NCBI GenBank assembly: GCA_034401135.1
Contig: JAWZSP010000004.1
Coordinates: forward strand, 1,054,001-1,118,000
DNA from: Volutella citrinella
Lineage: Eukaryota > Ascomycota > Sordariomycetes > Hypocreales > Nectriaceae
Length of the DNA stretch: 64,000 nt
Reading direction: 5' to 3'
The translations under genes and the position numbers were made by a program. Under the pieces are notes generated by a model. That model worked only from the letters and a program-made list of their open reading frames with translations. It searched no databases and was not told the origin of the DNA. This document shows positions 1-10,269 of the stretch, piece after piece (within the stretch, counting starts at the first letter, position 1; every line of letters begins with the position of its first letter).

Positions 1-137
1 AGCAGAACGGTGCCTCTGTGACGTCGAACCCGCCCGTCCACAGCCCGCCGATGAGCCCGCAACCACAATCGACCATCGGTGGTGCAAGCAACCTTAAGCC
101 AGTGTTTGGACCGGACGGAACCATAACTTCCTACTAG
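1..137 (+). CDS. C-terminal end of an unidentified protein (5' part outside window)
   Basis: An open frame entering from the left edge (first whole codon at base 3) reads 44 residues and stops at TAG 135-137. It is rich in Pro, Ser and Gln (for example NPPVHSPPMSPQPQS) and ends in FGPDGTITSY, which looks like the disordered tail of a regulatory protein. No domain is visible in this piece, so no function can be given. The frame is supported by the orderly low-complexity composition and by the abrupt loss of coding character after the TAG. It could also be a terminal exon preceded by an intron outside the window. Confidence 0.55.
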   Translation, partial: QNGASVTSNPPVHSPPMSPQPQSTIGGASNLKPVFGPDGTITSY

Positions 138-2226
138 TGAGTTGCCTCCCCCTCCCCCTCCCCCACGCGGCGAGTCCCGCGTGTGTCTGGACCCCTCAAG
201 GTTCATTTAGCTAACCGTGAGCCTCTCCCAATAGCGATCCCACTGCCGGACAGCAATATGCCCGTCTCTCCACCAACCCCAGCGAAACCCTGCACACCAA
301 CACAATGCACACCATGGAGCAGCAAACACCCGTGCCCATGAGCCCACCCGTCGAGCTGCCCAGCACGTTTGTGGAAATGGGAGACGGCCGCTCTCTGCCG
401 TCATATGCCAGCCCCACCAACCAGCGGAAGTTCTCCTGGCCAAACGGAGAAGAGACGGCAAATGTTCGCTCGCCTCAATGATCTATCTGCCCGCGAACCG
501 GGGAAAAAAGTGGATTTTATTATAAACGGTGCTTCCCGCCCGACAGGGCATTTTCGGAGCGGCAAACTGTGGGCGCCTGTGGGTAATGGGCTTTTCGTTC
601 GGCCGCTGATTCTAATGTGCAATGACATGACTCTTTCGTCGCCTGCCCTTGCCGCCGGGGGGAAGAACAGGATGGTTGAGCTACGGGTGTAACCTTAACC
701 ATGGCACGACGCCATGTGACTATACGGAACTACTTTTGGGGCGACTTGCCCGCCTCTGAGAAGCGCGGGATGGGCGTTGGAGTTGATGGGGGACTACTTG
801 TGGATTTTTGCTGCGTTGCTTCTTTCTCTCTCACGCTTCGATTCATTACGCTTTGCACACGAACTTGCACTTTTTGACCTTGCCCCCCTGTACATGCACT
901 GGCGGGCAAAGTCGGATATCCTTGCGCGCGCACATACAAATGATGCATTCTTGTTACTTAGCTTGCCACACGATGATATCCGCTCGAGGATGTATATAGA
1001 CTACCAAAAAATTGAGGGGGGCTACTTCCATCGATTCCTACACACAAGATGGCCAGGCCTCTTGCAGGCAAGGTGGCTGATGAACCAACTAATCAGCTTG
1101 CGCCGAACTGCACCATCTGGGCCAGATGGGACTGTGCGCCGTGATATCCGTCCGTACTTTGTGGCACGATGGAATCCCATAGCGATAATTAATCGTGGCG
1201 GCCGACAATAGGAATCCTCATTCGCCTGGGCGATGCCGAATCTAGCAGGTGTCCTCCGGCGTCGTCATCCCTGCATTGCGAAGGATTTGGCCGCCTCGTC
1301 TTTCAACCCTTGGCGAACCTGGTTTACTCGATGGCGGGGGGCTGTGCACGGCGGGGAATTGCTGGTTGCAGGTAATTAACAGACCGGACAGTTGCTATAG
1401 TGCTACTATCTCCAGTGGGTACTAGGGCGGGCGGCCCAGTGTTAGACGCGCGCGCGCGTTGTAAAAATAGCCGCCACCCATGTCTCATGGCTGGCTAAGG
1501 CAAGAGAGAGGCGGGACGAAACATGGGCGATTGTTCAACTAAGGCTGAATACGAATTGACGCCGTGACAACATCCGATTTCATGGCCGGTATGAATCAAT
1601 TGCCTCATTGGCCCTTTTTCGCATCTCGGCACATAATATCCTCCCCTGGAGCAGGATTTGGGGGCCGGGTAGATTGATTCCTTCGACCACCCACGTGCAC
1701 ACATACAATATACAGGCAATTCAGCTGAGGTATGTAAGGTAGTACTGACCCCCAGCAGCGAATAAATACCTGTCCCAGTTGCTTGGCAAGGGTACACTTC
1801 GACAGCTGCCCTGAGGTGCTACTTCACAACTAACACGGATCAGGACCAGGTGGAGGTGGGTGGATCACGAACATGATCTGCCCTTCGGATTGCATCTGAT
1901 CCACGCACACAAAAACTCGACACTTGATGGCACAACAAAAAATAATCAATGCAAATGTAAGAAGCAATCACAATTCACGAACATTATGGTTCACTTGGAC
2001 GGTAGGAGGCGAAGGACAACAAGTCGAAAGTCGAGGAAGATGCCAAGCCGTTGTTATTTTCTTTTGAAAGCCGTATCTATACGCCGTCCTTAAAAAGACC
2101 CAATCCAGCCATGAGCGACCAATCCTGCCACGCCAAAGACATGTAGGAACCGGCGCACAACTTGCGCATAACTTCTCCGAAATTCGTGAGGTTTCGTTAC
2201 TATACGGTGCTTTGGAGAGCAACCGC
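138..2226. other. Gene-free stretch: 3' UTR of the left-edge gene and 3' flank of P2
   Basis: No open frame here shows recognisable protein character. Visible structure is a C-rich pyrimidine tract just after the stop at about 147-166, a (CG)6 run at 1447-1458 and a CACGTG at 1692-1697. The genes on either side converge, so most of this is probably 3' UTR and spacer. Confidence 0.6.
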
Positions 2227-2621
2227 TTAGTCGAAGAGGCCGAAGCCCATATCCTCGTCGGACTCCTCCTTCTCCTCCTCCTTCTCCTCGGCAGGGGCCT
2301 CCTCGGCGGCACCGCCAGCGGCAGCAGCGCCACCACCGGCGGCACCACCGGCGCCACCAGTGGGGACGGAAGCGAGCTTCTCGGAGCCCTCAGCGATGAG
2401 CTGTGAGACGTGTTAGCCATCTTCCAATCGTGAGGCGCGGGAGTTGTCGGGTGTTGACATGCCTCGTTGATGTCCTTGCCCTTGAGCTCTCCGAGGAGGG
2501 TGTTCAGGCGCTCATCGTCGGACTCGATGCCAACGGACTCAAGGACGGCCTTGATGTCGGCAGCGGAGGGGGAGGCGTTACCGCCAAGGGTGAGGAGAAG
2601 GTAAGCTGCGAGGTGCTTCAT
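2227..2621 (-). CDS. RPP2: 60S acidic ribosomal protein P2 (two exons, GC-AG intron)
   Basis: This is the stalk protein of the large ribosomal subunit. P1/P2 heterodimers bind P0 and recruit translation GTPases in the cytosol. Exon 1 is 2463-2621 (53 codons, starting [15 protein letters not shown]) and exon 2 is 2227-2400 (58 codons with stop), giving 110 residues, the usual P2 length. The N-terminal helical dimerisation domain is followed by an Ala/Gly hinge, a Glu/Lys stretch and the diagnostic C-terminal signature [12 protein letters not shown]. Joining INE to [13 protein letters not shown] restores the conserved family sequence exactly and forces a GC donor. A 5' UTR intron is plausible: GTGAGT at 2773 and a CAG acceptor near 2633. 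The P2 rather than P1 assignment rests on the [10 protein letters not shown] start. Confidence 0.95.
2401..2462 (-). other. GC-AG spliceosomal intron in the P2 gene
   Basis: The 62-bp intron begins GCATGT after the exon end ACGAG and ends CACAG. Using the nearby GT four bases further in would break the frame across one of the most conserved stretches of the protein. All other coding introns I inferred in this window are GT-AG. Exon phase is 0 on both sides. Confidence 0.85.
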
Positions 2622-3433
2622 TTTGAATGGTTCTGGCGAAGGGACAGAGTCAGATATTGTTTCTTTACAGAATTATGTGGTCGACGCCGGAGCTGGGTCG
2701 CAAGGCGAAGCGAAGGCAGAGACAGGGTTGACTGATGCAATGCGAGGTAGCGCGCGGTGTGGGATGTACTCACTTTTTGTCGAGTTCGTGAAGAACGAGA
2801 GAAATCAATCAATTTAACCGCAAGTTGGGCGGAGACTGAAGCCTTCAAGTTCGGTTTTTCGGGTTGACGAAGGTGTAAGAGTTCCAGACCAGACCGGCGT
2901 GACTGATAATTTTGATCCTGTGGGCGCAAACTGTGGGTCTACGTTAGGGCGGGGAGCAGCGACGCGGGACGGAAAAAGGTAGACACTGATCCGGTGCTGC
3001 CCAGCCACACTTGATCGAGCGCACTGCCACATATTGAATCATAGTGTCACGTGGCACTTCCCGGGGTCAAGAGCCAGGTGTGGCTGTTCCTGATTTCTAT
3101 GCCTAGACATAAACTTGGCCATGAGCCCTTCCTCTGTCTTCTGCAAACCGTATCGTACTCCTCTTTACCCTATCCTGATCGCCCAGGTCTGCTTCGACTT
3201 GTGTGAATATTTGACACAAGTTTGAGCCCTTTCAGAGACGCTACTGCCTCTGCGACCGCCACCACCTCTAGCCTGCCTGGTCGGCAACAAAGCAAAGCCT
3301 GATATCCGGAGGCGAACTTGGAACTGCCAACAGCCCCATGACTCACAAGTCATAACGGCGACTGCTTGCTCCCCTGTCGCTCTGCCTGTGCCGTGGACTC
3401 GTATTCTAGGATTTTGGCTTAATTTTAGACATA
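2622..3433. other. Divergent promoter region between P2 (-) and SPT2 (+)
   Basis: This 812-bp stretch lies between two start codons pointing outward. The P2 side probably contains a 5' UTR intron (about 2633-2773). No protein-coding frame is convincing. A CACGTG palindrome lies near the middle. Confidence 0.6.
3048..3053. promoter_or_regulatory. CACGTG E-box-like palindrome in the P2/SPT2 promoter
   Basis: CACGTG sits inside the longer imperfect palindrome GTGTCACGTGGCAC. bHLH factors of the Cbf1 type bind this core in fungi, and such sites occur in ribosomal-protein promoters. A role here is inference only: the core also occurs at 1692, 8051 and elsewhere in the window, so chance is possible. 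Confidence 0.3.
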
Positions 3434-4652
3434 ATGCCGGTGAGTAACTGTCCCCGCCAACCCCGACGTGAAGGGACTCGGAAGTTGACTTTGTTTGCTC
3501 CAGATTGGAGATCTTCTCGCCCAGATCAGCGGCGATGGCTCGTCGCCTAACCCCGCGCCCAGCGTTCGGCGGACCGACTCGTTTCCCAAGCGAAAAGCCG
3601 ACGATGATCTCCGTGCGATGGCCTCGAAGACGCCGCGGACCACTTCGCTCTCGACTACGGTTGGTCCTCGGCCGGTCGATTCTCAGCCCAGGCCCCGCGA
3701 CACCCAGACATCGACACCGACAAGGACCTCTCAGCCCTCGCGACCGCTTGATAGGCCGTTAGCTTCTCAGCGACCAATGAATGGAAACGGATCGAGACAG
3801 GGCCCTTCGTCCTCTCGACCTATGAACGGGTCACATCGGGTTCAGAAGCCCGCAGCACCCGCCGCCAGGCCATCACCTGGACCGGCCAGCGCCGCCGCCG
3901 CATCCCGAGCGCCGCCGAAGAAAGGATCATTTGCTGAAATCCTCGCACGAGGCCAGCGAGCTCAAGCCGTGATGGGCCAGGTCGGCAAGATTCAGCACAA
4001 AAAGGTTGAAAAGGGCGCCTCGGTCCCGAAGAAGGACGAACCGAAACCGGACCCTCGAGGGATGAAGAAGAGGCCAACCCAGCAGCAAGCGCCTGGTTAC
4101 TCAGGGACCGCAAAGGCGAAGCCCGGGCAGCGTAATGGTACACCCACCAACGGGAACCGTGATGGTCGTGGGAAAGCCCCCGCAATGACGAAGGCCGAGC
4201 GAGCGAAGGCTGCTGCTGAGGAGGAGAAGGAGAAGCGTGTAAAGAAGGCCGCCTCGGCTACCACTGGATACACCGGAACGGCTCGTCCCAAACCTGGTAG
4301 TACCGCGAAGAAACGAGAGGAGCATCGCGGTGGGGCGTTGCTCAATACCCGTCCCTCTAGGCCCCGAGATTCACGCGACCACGACGACTACGATGAGGAT
4401 ATGGACGACTTTATCGACTACGACGACGACGAGGATGACATGGGTGGAGGACCACGATATGGCTACGAGTCAGATGGTTCTTCCGACATGGAGGCTGGAA
4501 TGTCCGATATTGACGTCGAGGAACGCCGAGCGGAGCAGATCGGCCGTCGTGAGGACATAGAGGAAGAGCGTCTCGAACGTAACCTGAAAATGGCCAAGGA
4601 GCAAAGAAAACGCGAAGCCCTCGAGGCTCTCCGCGCGGGCAGGCGCCGTTGA
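3434..4652 (+). CDS. SPT2: SPT2 chromatin protein (H3-H4 chaperone), 6-nt first exon
   Basis: Spt2 is a nuclear HMG-like histone chaperone linked to transcription elongation and suppression of cryptic initiation. Exon 1 is only ATGCCG (3434-3439). An intron with GTGAGT donor and CAG acceptor spans 3440-3503, and exon 2 is 3504-4652, giving 384 residues that start MPIGDLLAQISGD. The middle is long, basic and disordered, with repeated YSGTAKAKPG and YTGTARPKPG-type segments near residues 205 and 260. An acidic run (DYDEDMDDFIDYDDDEDD) precedes the C-terminal SPT2 domain, which has the typical GRREDIEEERLERNLKMAKE helix and ends RAGRRR. Without the microexon the frame has no good ATG near the conserved IGDLL start. 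The next gene converges. Confidence 0.88.
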
Positions 4653-5682
4653 AGCCGAGCACACCTCGTGCTCGTGGGTCCCTTTGGGTAAAATTCATCA
4701 ATGGGACAAATCTTTTTCTACACTCACCTTCTTCGCCCCTCGCAACTACCCCAACAACTGGATGAGAAAGGCGGACTTGTTTGAGCATGCCCGTTTTCGT
4801 TGTTGCTGCATTGCCTTGGGATTCCTACTCTTCTTCTACTGGTTTGATCTGGTTTTTCTTGGTTTGTTTTAGTACTTCATCCATTCGCAGCATGGGGCTG
4901 GGTACATTAGCGACGGAGTTTTCTCTCACACTCTCACAATCGTCAGATAGGCGCGGCGGCTGCATCGGTAGGACGGGCCAAAGACTGGGGAAACTGAGCT
5001 CGGGCTGTTGGGTGACTTCTTGAGCCATCAGCGGAAGCATGTATTTAGAGTTGCGTAGGTATGCGACACAGGCGCTCAGAATGGAGTATTATCAAGAACA
5101 GGTGTCGTGTATGCAAATTCATTTCCTCTAGTTTAACTGTGAGGTTCAACCCGTCTACAGTGACTTTCTGCACCATTGTCTCATGGTTGGATCGCCGCTA
5201 GATGTTATCACCATTACACACAGACTCGCTGAAGGCAACGAGGGATATCCAAAATTGTGAGATAACAGAAGGATTTAAACAGAAGAGTTTTATTCTAACC
5301 TACAGGCTCTGTTGGCGGATGATAAGCTAAAGCACACGGAGGAACGAATGTCGCAGCACACAACCTAGATCCAAGCCACAGCAAGATATTACAACCAGTA
5401 CAAAACCAATGCGATGCAACAGCGTCTGGCCCATAGCATAAGAAAGCTTTTGATCGTTCAACCAGTGGGTATATCGGAAATTGAAGTCCATTTGGAAAAT
5501 CCAAAACACCGAGCGTAGATGCCTATGATGGCAGCCTGCGGACAACTATCACTGCAGCGCCCATCACGATCTCGCAATGTCATGGCAAAAGGCGCTTAGC
5601 AACAAGCTGGGCTGACGATACGTTGGATGAGCTCGACAGAGAGTTCGAGCATAGAGACGGGGTGAAGGAACCCCAGGTGTAT
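4653..5682. other. Gene-free convergent spacer between SPT2 and the NUFIP-like gene
   Basis: This stretch of 1,030 bp separates two stop codons. Short open frames show no domain or codon-use signal. It is T-rich near 4840-4870 and is most likely two 3' UTRs plus spacer. Confidence 0.55.
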
Positions 5683-7571
5683 TCAAGGGAGATCATCAGT
5701 CTTAGGCTTCCCACTCGAGCTTCCATATGGCCTTAGGAGCCAGCCTTGGTAATGCTTGATCCCCTGAGTGCTGCTACTATTAGCACTGGGGATAATAGAG
5801 GGCGGCGGGTGGCGGCGAGAGGAGACGGTTTCGCGTTTAACCGGCAGCGGAGGAAGAGATGCAGAAGCAGCGGGGAGAAGGCTGGAAGGAGGGGGGGCAG
5901 GAGCAGGAGCGGCAGAACCGTTCTCCTTTGCGTGCTTGGCCGCTTCCTTGGCCTCTGCGGGATCGTCCGGTTCCATAAGGCCCTTTTCGCGAAGATACTG
6001 GATTGATTGAAGCACCGTGAGGTCCTCCTGCTCCTTGTCGTTCAAAATGAGGCGCTGCTGGATGGTGAGCCGACCGTTGTTGGCCTCACGCTCCTTCATG
6101 GCGGCCTCTCTGACCTCGGGGTCATGAACGAAGCGGCACTTGCCCTTCTTGCCGCATGTTCCACCAGTGGAATAATATTTGCAGTGTTTGGATACGTCGG
6201 CTTTCTTTGCAGGAGGTGGCGGTGGGGCAGCAACATGGGATCGAGTAGACATGACTTCTGGCTTCTCATCGTCCGAGGACTCATCGGAGGGGCCCCTCAT
6301 CTCATCGCCTTCGTCTCCTTGCTCACGTTTACGCTTGATCGAGGACTCCACCTTTCGGAGCTGGCGTCGGAGCTTGTCGGCCTGTTTTTCGAGCGAAGAA
6401 GCCTTGTCTTCGCCAGTCTGTGCCAACTCGGCAGCCTTTTTAGCCTCGACCCGAGCCTTGGTTGGGAAACGCTTCTTCCTGTCGGCGATGTACGAAGCAA
6501 CATCCTTAACACTAGTAGGGGGGGTCAGCTCGGATACCACACGAGAAGAGGACAAATGGCCTACTTCAGCGTTTCTTGCCCAATCAGATCACTCAGGACC
6601 TTTTCCTCGCCTTCGTCATCCTCCGACTCTGACTCCATTCCGGGTGTCAAGCCTAGCGTGTTAGTCTTACGCTTCTTCTTCTTGCCTATCGAAGGGGTCT
6701 CGGCCTTGGGGTTGTTATTGTTATTGTTATTGTGGTTGGAGTCATTGTGGCCCGACTTGTGGTGTCGTGACCTGTCTCCTCCATGGTGACCGCCACGCCC
6801 ACGGGAGTTACCATCTCGGTAGCCTCCGCCTCCACGACCCCGCCGACCAGTTTGTCCGTAATAGCCATCTTGGTGGGTAGGACCAGGAGGAGGTGGAGGT
6901 CCTGGATAAGGGGGATAGGGGGCAGGGGGGTAGTGGGCTGCTCTTGGATCATGAGGATACGGCTGACCATAGCTCCCGTTCACTGAAGGAGGCATATGCT
7001 CATGCTCATATCCGGATCGTGCGGGAGGCTTTGGGCCGCCTCTGTCGCTGTATCCGCCCCGGGATCTGCCAGCACTGTACGAGCCTGGAGGCGATGGCCC
7101 TTGACCATTCCACTGGGACTGGCTGGGCGGTGGTGGCGCTTGGTAAGGGTTGCTATACTGAGGTGGGGCGCCATACGGGGGCTGCTGAGGATACTGCGTG
7201 GGAGCGTATGGCTGAGGAGCATAGTTTGGGTGATAGTTGGTGGACGACATGGGAGCAGGTGCATGCCCGTGTGGAGGATGACCGTGTTCTGCGGGCCATT
7301 GAGGTTGTGCCGAACTATAGCTTCCGGCAGGTGGGTGAGAGGCACCGTATGAAGGATGCTGTCCTGGATAGGGCTGACCCGTGTACTCGTAGTGGGCTGG
7401 CGGAGAAGCGTGGTAATCTCCACGGCCCCCGGAGTAGTGTCCACCGCGACGATGAGAACCTCCGCCTCGTGACGAGCCGTGAGAGTAGGCAGAGGCTGGG
7501 GGACCGTAACTATGCCCACTAGACGCCGGCGGAGGAGGCGGAGGAGGCGGTCCGTATCCGTAGCCAGACAT
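5683..7571 (-). CDS. NUFIP1-like CCCH zinc-finger protein (snoRNP assembly/RNA binding)
   Basis: Exons 6565-7571 and 5683-6511 give 611 residues starting MSGYGYGPPPPPPPP. The first 300 residues are a Gly/Tyr/Pro/Gln-rich prion-like region with RGG-type runs and an Asn run, then a basic segment KKKKRKTN and the phrase TLGLTPGMESESEDDEGEEK. The NUFIP motif IADRKKRFPTKARVE follows at about 344-358, then a coiled coil, then one CCCH finger C-x8-C-x5-C-x3-H at about 446-465. NUFIP proteins bridge box C/D snoRNP assembly factors in the nucleus. The two halves lie in different frames. A 53-bp intron (6512-6564, donor GTAGGC, branch CTGAC, acceptor CTACTAG) joins them as GQETLNVKDVASY. The C-terminus HYQGWLLRPYG is well structured. 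The donor is weak, so the exact junction is less sure than the gene. Confidence 0.85.
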
Positions 7572-8337
7572 TGTGAGTTGAGGGAGAGAGTAGTTCTCCA
7601 AGAGACAAGTGAGTAACGCACAACGGCTGGAAGAACCAAGCAAAGTGATGATGAGTGGCCGATGCGATGCCAAATGAATCGATCAGATCACAACGACAGG
7701 ATGAGACGACGTGTTTCAAAAGCTGGTGCAAGACACTCGACTGAGGGATGACAAACTCGAGGGGCGCGCCTTCGCCACGCGGCACTGGCCGAGGACGTGG
7801 GAGGGCTCTGATTTGAGGAAGTTGAAGCGAAGATGGGGGGAGAAGAAGAAGAAGAAGAAGAAGAAGAAAGGACAAGCCGTGCAGAGGTTGAAGATGCACG
7901 CCCAGGTTCAAGAGGACGCTATGCTCCAGCGAGAGGAGTCAAGATTTGAGCAGCAACAAAGCATTGTCCAGAAATGTCGACGGCGGATACGCACCTGGCG
8001 CGGCCGGGGGGTCCTGCAAGGGAAGGCGGTGAGCATCGTGCCTGAACAGCCACGTGCCGTAAGCGGCTTAGCGGCGATTCTATGCAAGCGACGGCAGGTA
8101 AGGTTCACTTTTTTTCTGCCACAGCCAAAGGCGTTGATTGACTCCAAACGTTAGTGGGCGCACAGCACTGAGCTCGACGAGCATCGCAAACCCAGTCACT
8201 TGCTGCAGCGCGACACAAAGCCATGAGGCCCTGATAATCGCTACTAGTTTCCCGGTGCCCAATCTGCTTAATAACTGGGAAGACAAGCAAATGATATACC
8301 AACCAACCAATATTCGAGTCACTGCAGCTCCATCGAC
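7572..8337. other. Divergent promoter region, NUFIP-like (-) and RPC25 (+)
   Basis: A 766-bp intergenic stretch between outward-facing start codons. It contains a (GAA)9 tract at 7842-7868 and a CACGTG at 8051-8056. No coding frame here is convincing. Confidence 0.6.
7842..7868 (+). repeat. (GAA)9 trinucleotide microsatellite
   Basis: Nine perfect GAA units continue the purine-rich strand that begins near 7815. It lies about 270 bp upstream of the NUFIP-like start codon. Such tracts are length-variable and can exclude nucleosomes; no function is shown here. Confidence 0.9.
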
Positions 8338-9212
8338 ATGTTCATCCTAGTACGCCTTTCTTTCCCTCCCATCTCATTTTCATTCTCGCCCCGCCGCGGC
8401 CATGACTGCGACAGCTTGACCCGGCCATGGGCCTGGTCTGCGGCACACGATGCTTGGGACTTGCTAACGCCGTAGCAGACCAAGATCTCCGATCTGGTGC
8501 AGATCGCCCCGGCTGACTTCTCCAAGAGGAGCATCGACGCTATTGAGGATAACATCAACGCCAAGTACTCAAACAAGGTCCGTCATGTCTTGGGGGTAGA
8601 TGCTCTGTCCTTCACTGACACTCGCGGAACAGGTCATCCAGAAGATCGGCCTGTGCATCTGTCTCTATGACCTCTTATGGACGTCAGAAGGCCTCATCGG
8701 CCATGGCACTGGCCTAGTCAACGTCAATGGTTGGTGCTTGTGATGCATTCCGTGAGGCAACATCCGCTTACCGAATCCCGCAGTTGAGTTCCGGGTCATC
8801 GTCTTTCGGCCTTTTAAGGGAGAGGTCATGTTCGGCAGAATCCGTAGCTCTACGCCGGCGGGAATCAATTTGCGAACCGACTTCTTCGATGACATCTTTG
8901 TACCCTTTGAGGAGCTTCCCGAGGGTGCCGAATAGTACGCCGGCCAGTTCCTTCTTTGCAATCGACAATGCGGCTGACTATAGACACAGTAATCACAGCG
9001 AGCAGCTTTGGATCTGGAACTTTGATGAAGAACGGCTCTTTTACGATAATCACGAAACCGTCCGCTTCCAGGTCCTTGACGAGGAGTGGCACGACCAAGC
9101 CCCTGCTGGCCCGAATCAGCAGGAGGATGTCCAGCTAAAAACACCCTACCGCGTCAAGGCCAGCATGGCAGCCGATGGGCTCGGCGTATGTCTCTGGTGG
9201 GATGGGCAGTAA
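8338..9212 (+). CDS. RPC25: RNA polymerase III subunit RPC25/RPC8 (Rpb7 family), five exons
   Basis: This is the stalk subunit of RNA polymerase III, homologous to Rpb7, which partners RPC17 and helps initiation of tRNA and 5S transcription. Exons are 8338-8349 (MFIL only), 8479-8577, 8633-8729, 8784-8934 and 8990-9212, giving 193 residues. The reading MFIL-TKISDLVQIAPADF starts the SHS2/tip domain, with KVIQKIGLCICLYDL and VEFRVIVFRPFKGEV behind it. The C-terminal OB part contains HSEQLWIWNFDEE and ends GLGVCLWWDGQ. Family length is about 195-215. Introns are GT-AG; the last ones carry GCTGAC-type branch sites. Introns shatter the frame, so no single open frame shows the protein. Its stop lies 92 bp from the converging EMC3 stop. 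Confidence 0.92.
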
Positions 9213-9304
9213 TACTGTGGTATGGCACGCGTACGAACACACCTTTGAGGATGCCTTCGACATGTTCTATAGATTACTATTGTGTCTATGTACATTGAAT
9301 GAAT

Positions 9305-10269
9305 CTACGATTTGATACCCGCTAGGAAGCGCTCCTCGACATCGTCCAACACGGAGAAGTGCTCGACCACGGCCAAGTTCTCGGCCTCGGCTTGGAACTG
9401 CTTGTGAGGGTCCTGGCCGGGTCCGCCCATGGGGTTGGGCATCTGCTGAGCCTGCATCTGCTGGGCAACCTGGCTGGCAGCTGGTGTTCTGTTAGACAAG
9501 CACAGTCGACACTAACGGAGAGCAAGTACGCACCATTGTCGCTACCGAGGAGGAAGACATAAACGAAAGAGAGACCGAAGATGCAGAGGAAGTACCAGCT
9601 GATGCTAGACATCCATCGCGGGTCCATATCATGGGTCTGCACACCAGCCTGAAGCATGCTCTTGAACTTGATGGTGAGCGGGAAAGGGAGCTTGACTGTA
9701 CATGTCGATTAGCCAATGCCAGTATAACAAACTTAGTTTTCACGTACGAATAACATATCCACTGAAGAAGGCGTTGATCCAGCTCATGATGAGGGTGTTG
9801 GGAATAACCATGGCCATGTTGTTCTTCATCATGCCCATCATGCCCTCCATCGCAGTCGGGTCGGACATGGGGTTGGCGGGAGGCTGGCCCTTCCTGTCAG
9901 GATCCTTGAGGTAGGCGCCGGACTCGAAGCCAGCCACGAGGGTGTCGCGGCGAGTCTCAAAGGACTTTTGGGAGAGGACGTGGTGGTTGCTGCGCAGGGT
10001 GACGCCCTTGCCCATGAATCGCTGCTCGCGCATGGCCCTGGGCTCCTGCTTCTTGGGCGCGGTGACCAGGAGGACGGAGGCATAATGACGGAGAACGCCA
10101 GTCAGGATCATGACAATGGTGATTGGGATGAGGATCCAGTAGCTGCAGGCGGCGAGGATGGTTAGCAACGACGTGTGTGCGCGCGGCTTCTCCGGGGGTT
10201 GAGGGGTCTGGGTTGGGCGTACAAGAGCTCGGGATCCCTCTGGAGGGTCTGGACAGGAACTTGCGCCAT
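9305..10269 (-). CDS. EMC3: ER membrane protein complex subunit 3 (EMC3)
   Basis: EMC3 is the Oxa1/YidC-superfamily insertase core of the ER membrane complex and inserts moderately hydrophobic and tail-anchored helices. Exons are 10223-10269, 9748-10142, 9534-9695 and 9305-9480, giving 259 residues, the standard length. It starts MAQVPVQTLQRDPELFYW. Membrane segments lie at about 16-36 (YWILIPITIVMILTG), about 125-147 (NTLIMSWINAFFSGY) and about 175-195 (SSISWYFLCIFGLSFVYVFLL). A Met-rich segment MEGMMGMMKNNM precedes the second. The conserved tail DPHKQFQAEAENLAVVEHFS is present. The third intron acceptor is the CCAG at 9481, which gives SDNAASQVAQQMQ; the AG ten bases earlier breaks frame. 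It is head-to-head with SPC2. Confidence 0.95.

Noticed and set aside
777..1211. 144-codon open frame after the left-edge gene
   Set aside because: No domain, no coherent codon use and no conserved motif; probably 3' flanking sequence.
2212..2406. Plus-strand Leu-rich 64-codon frame
   Set aside because: It is antisense to the acidic tail of P2.
5683..7571. Two separate genes instead of one NUFIP-like gene, or a frameshifted pseudogene
   Set aside because: The second half has no good ATG near its start, and a short intron with a good branch site and acceptor joins both halves into the expected NUFIP architecture.
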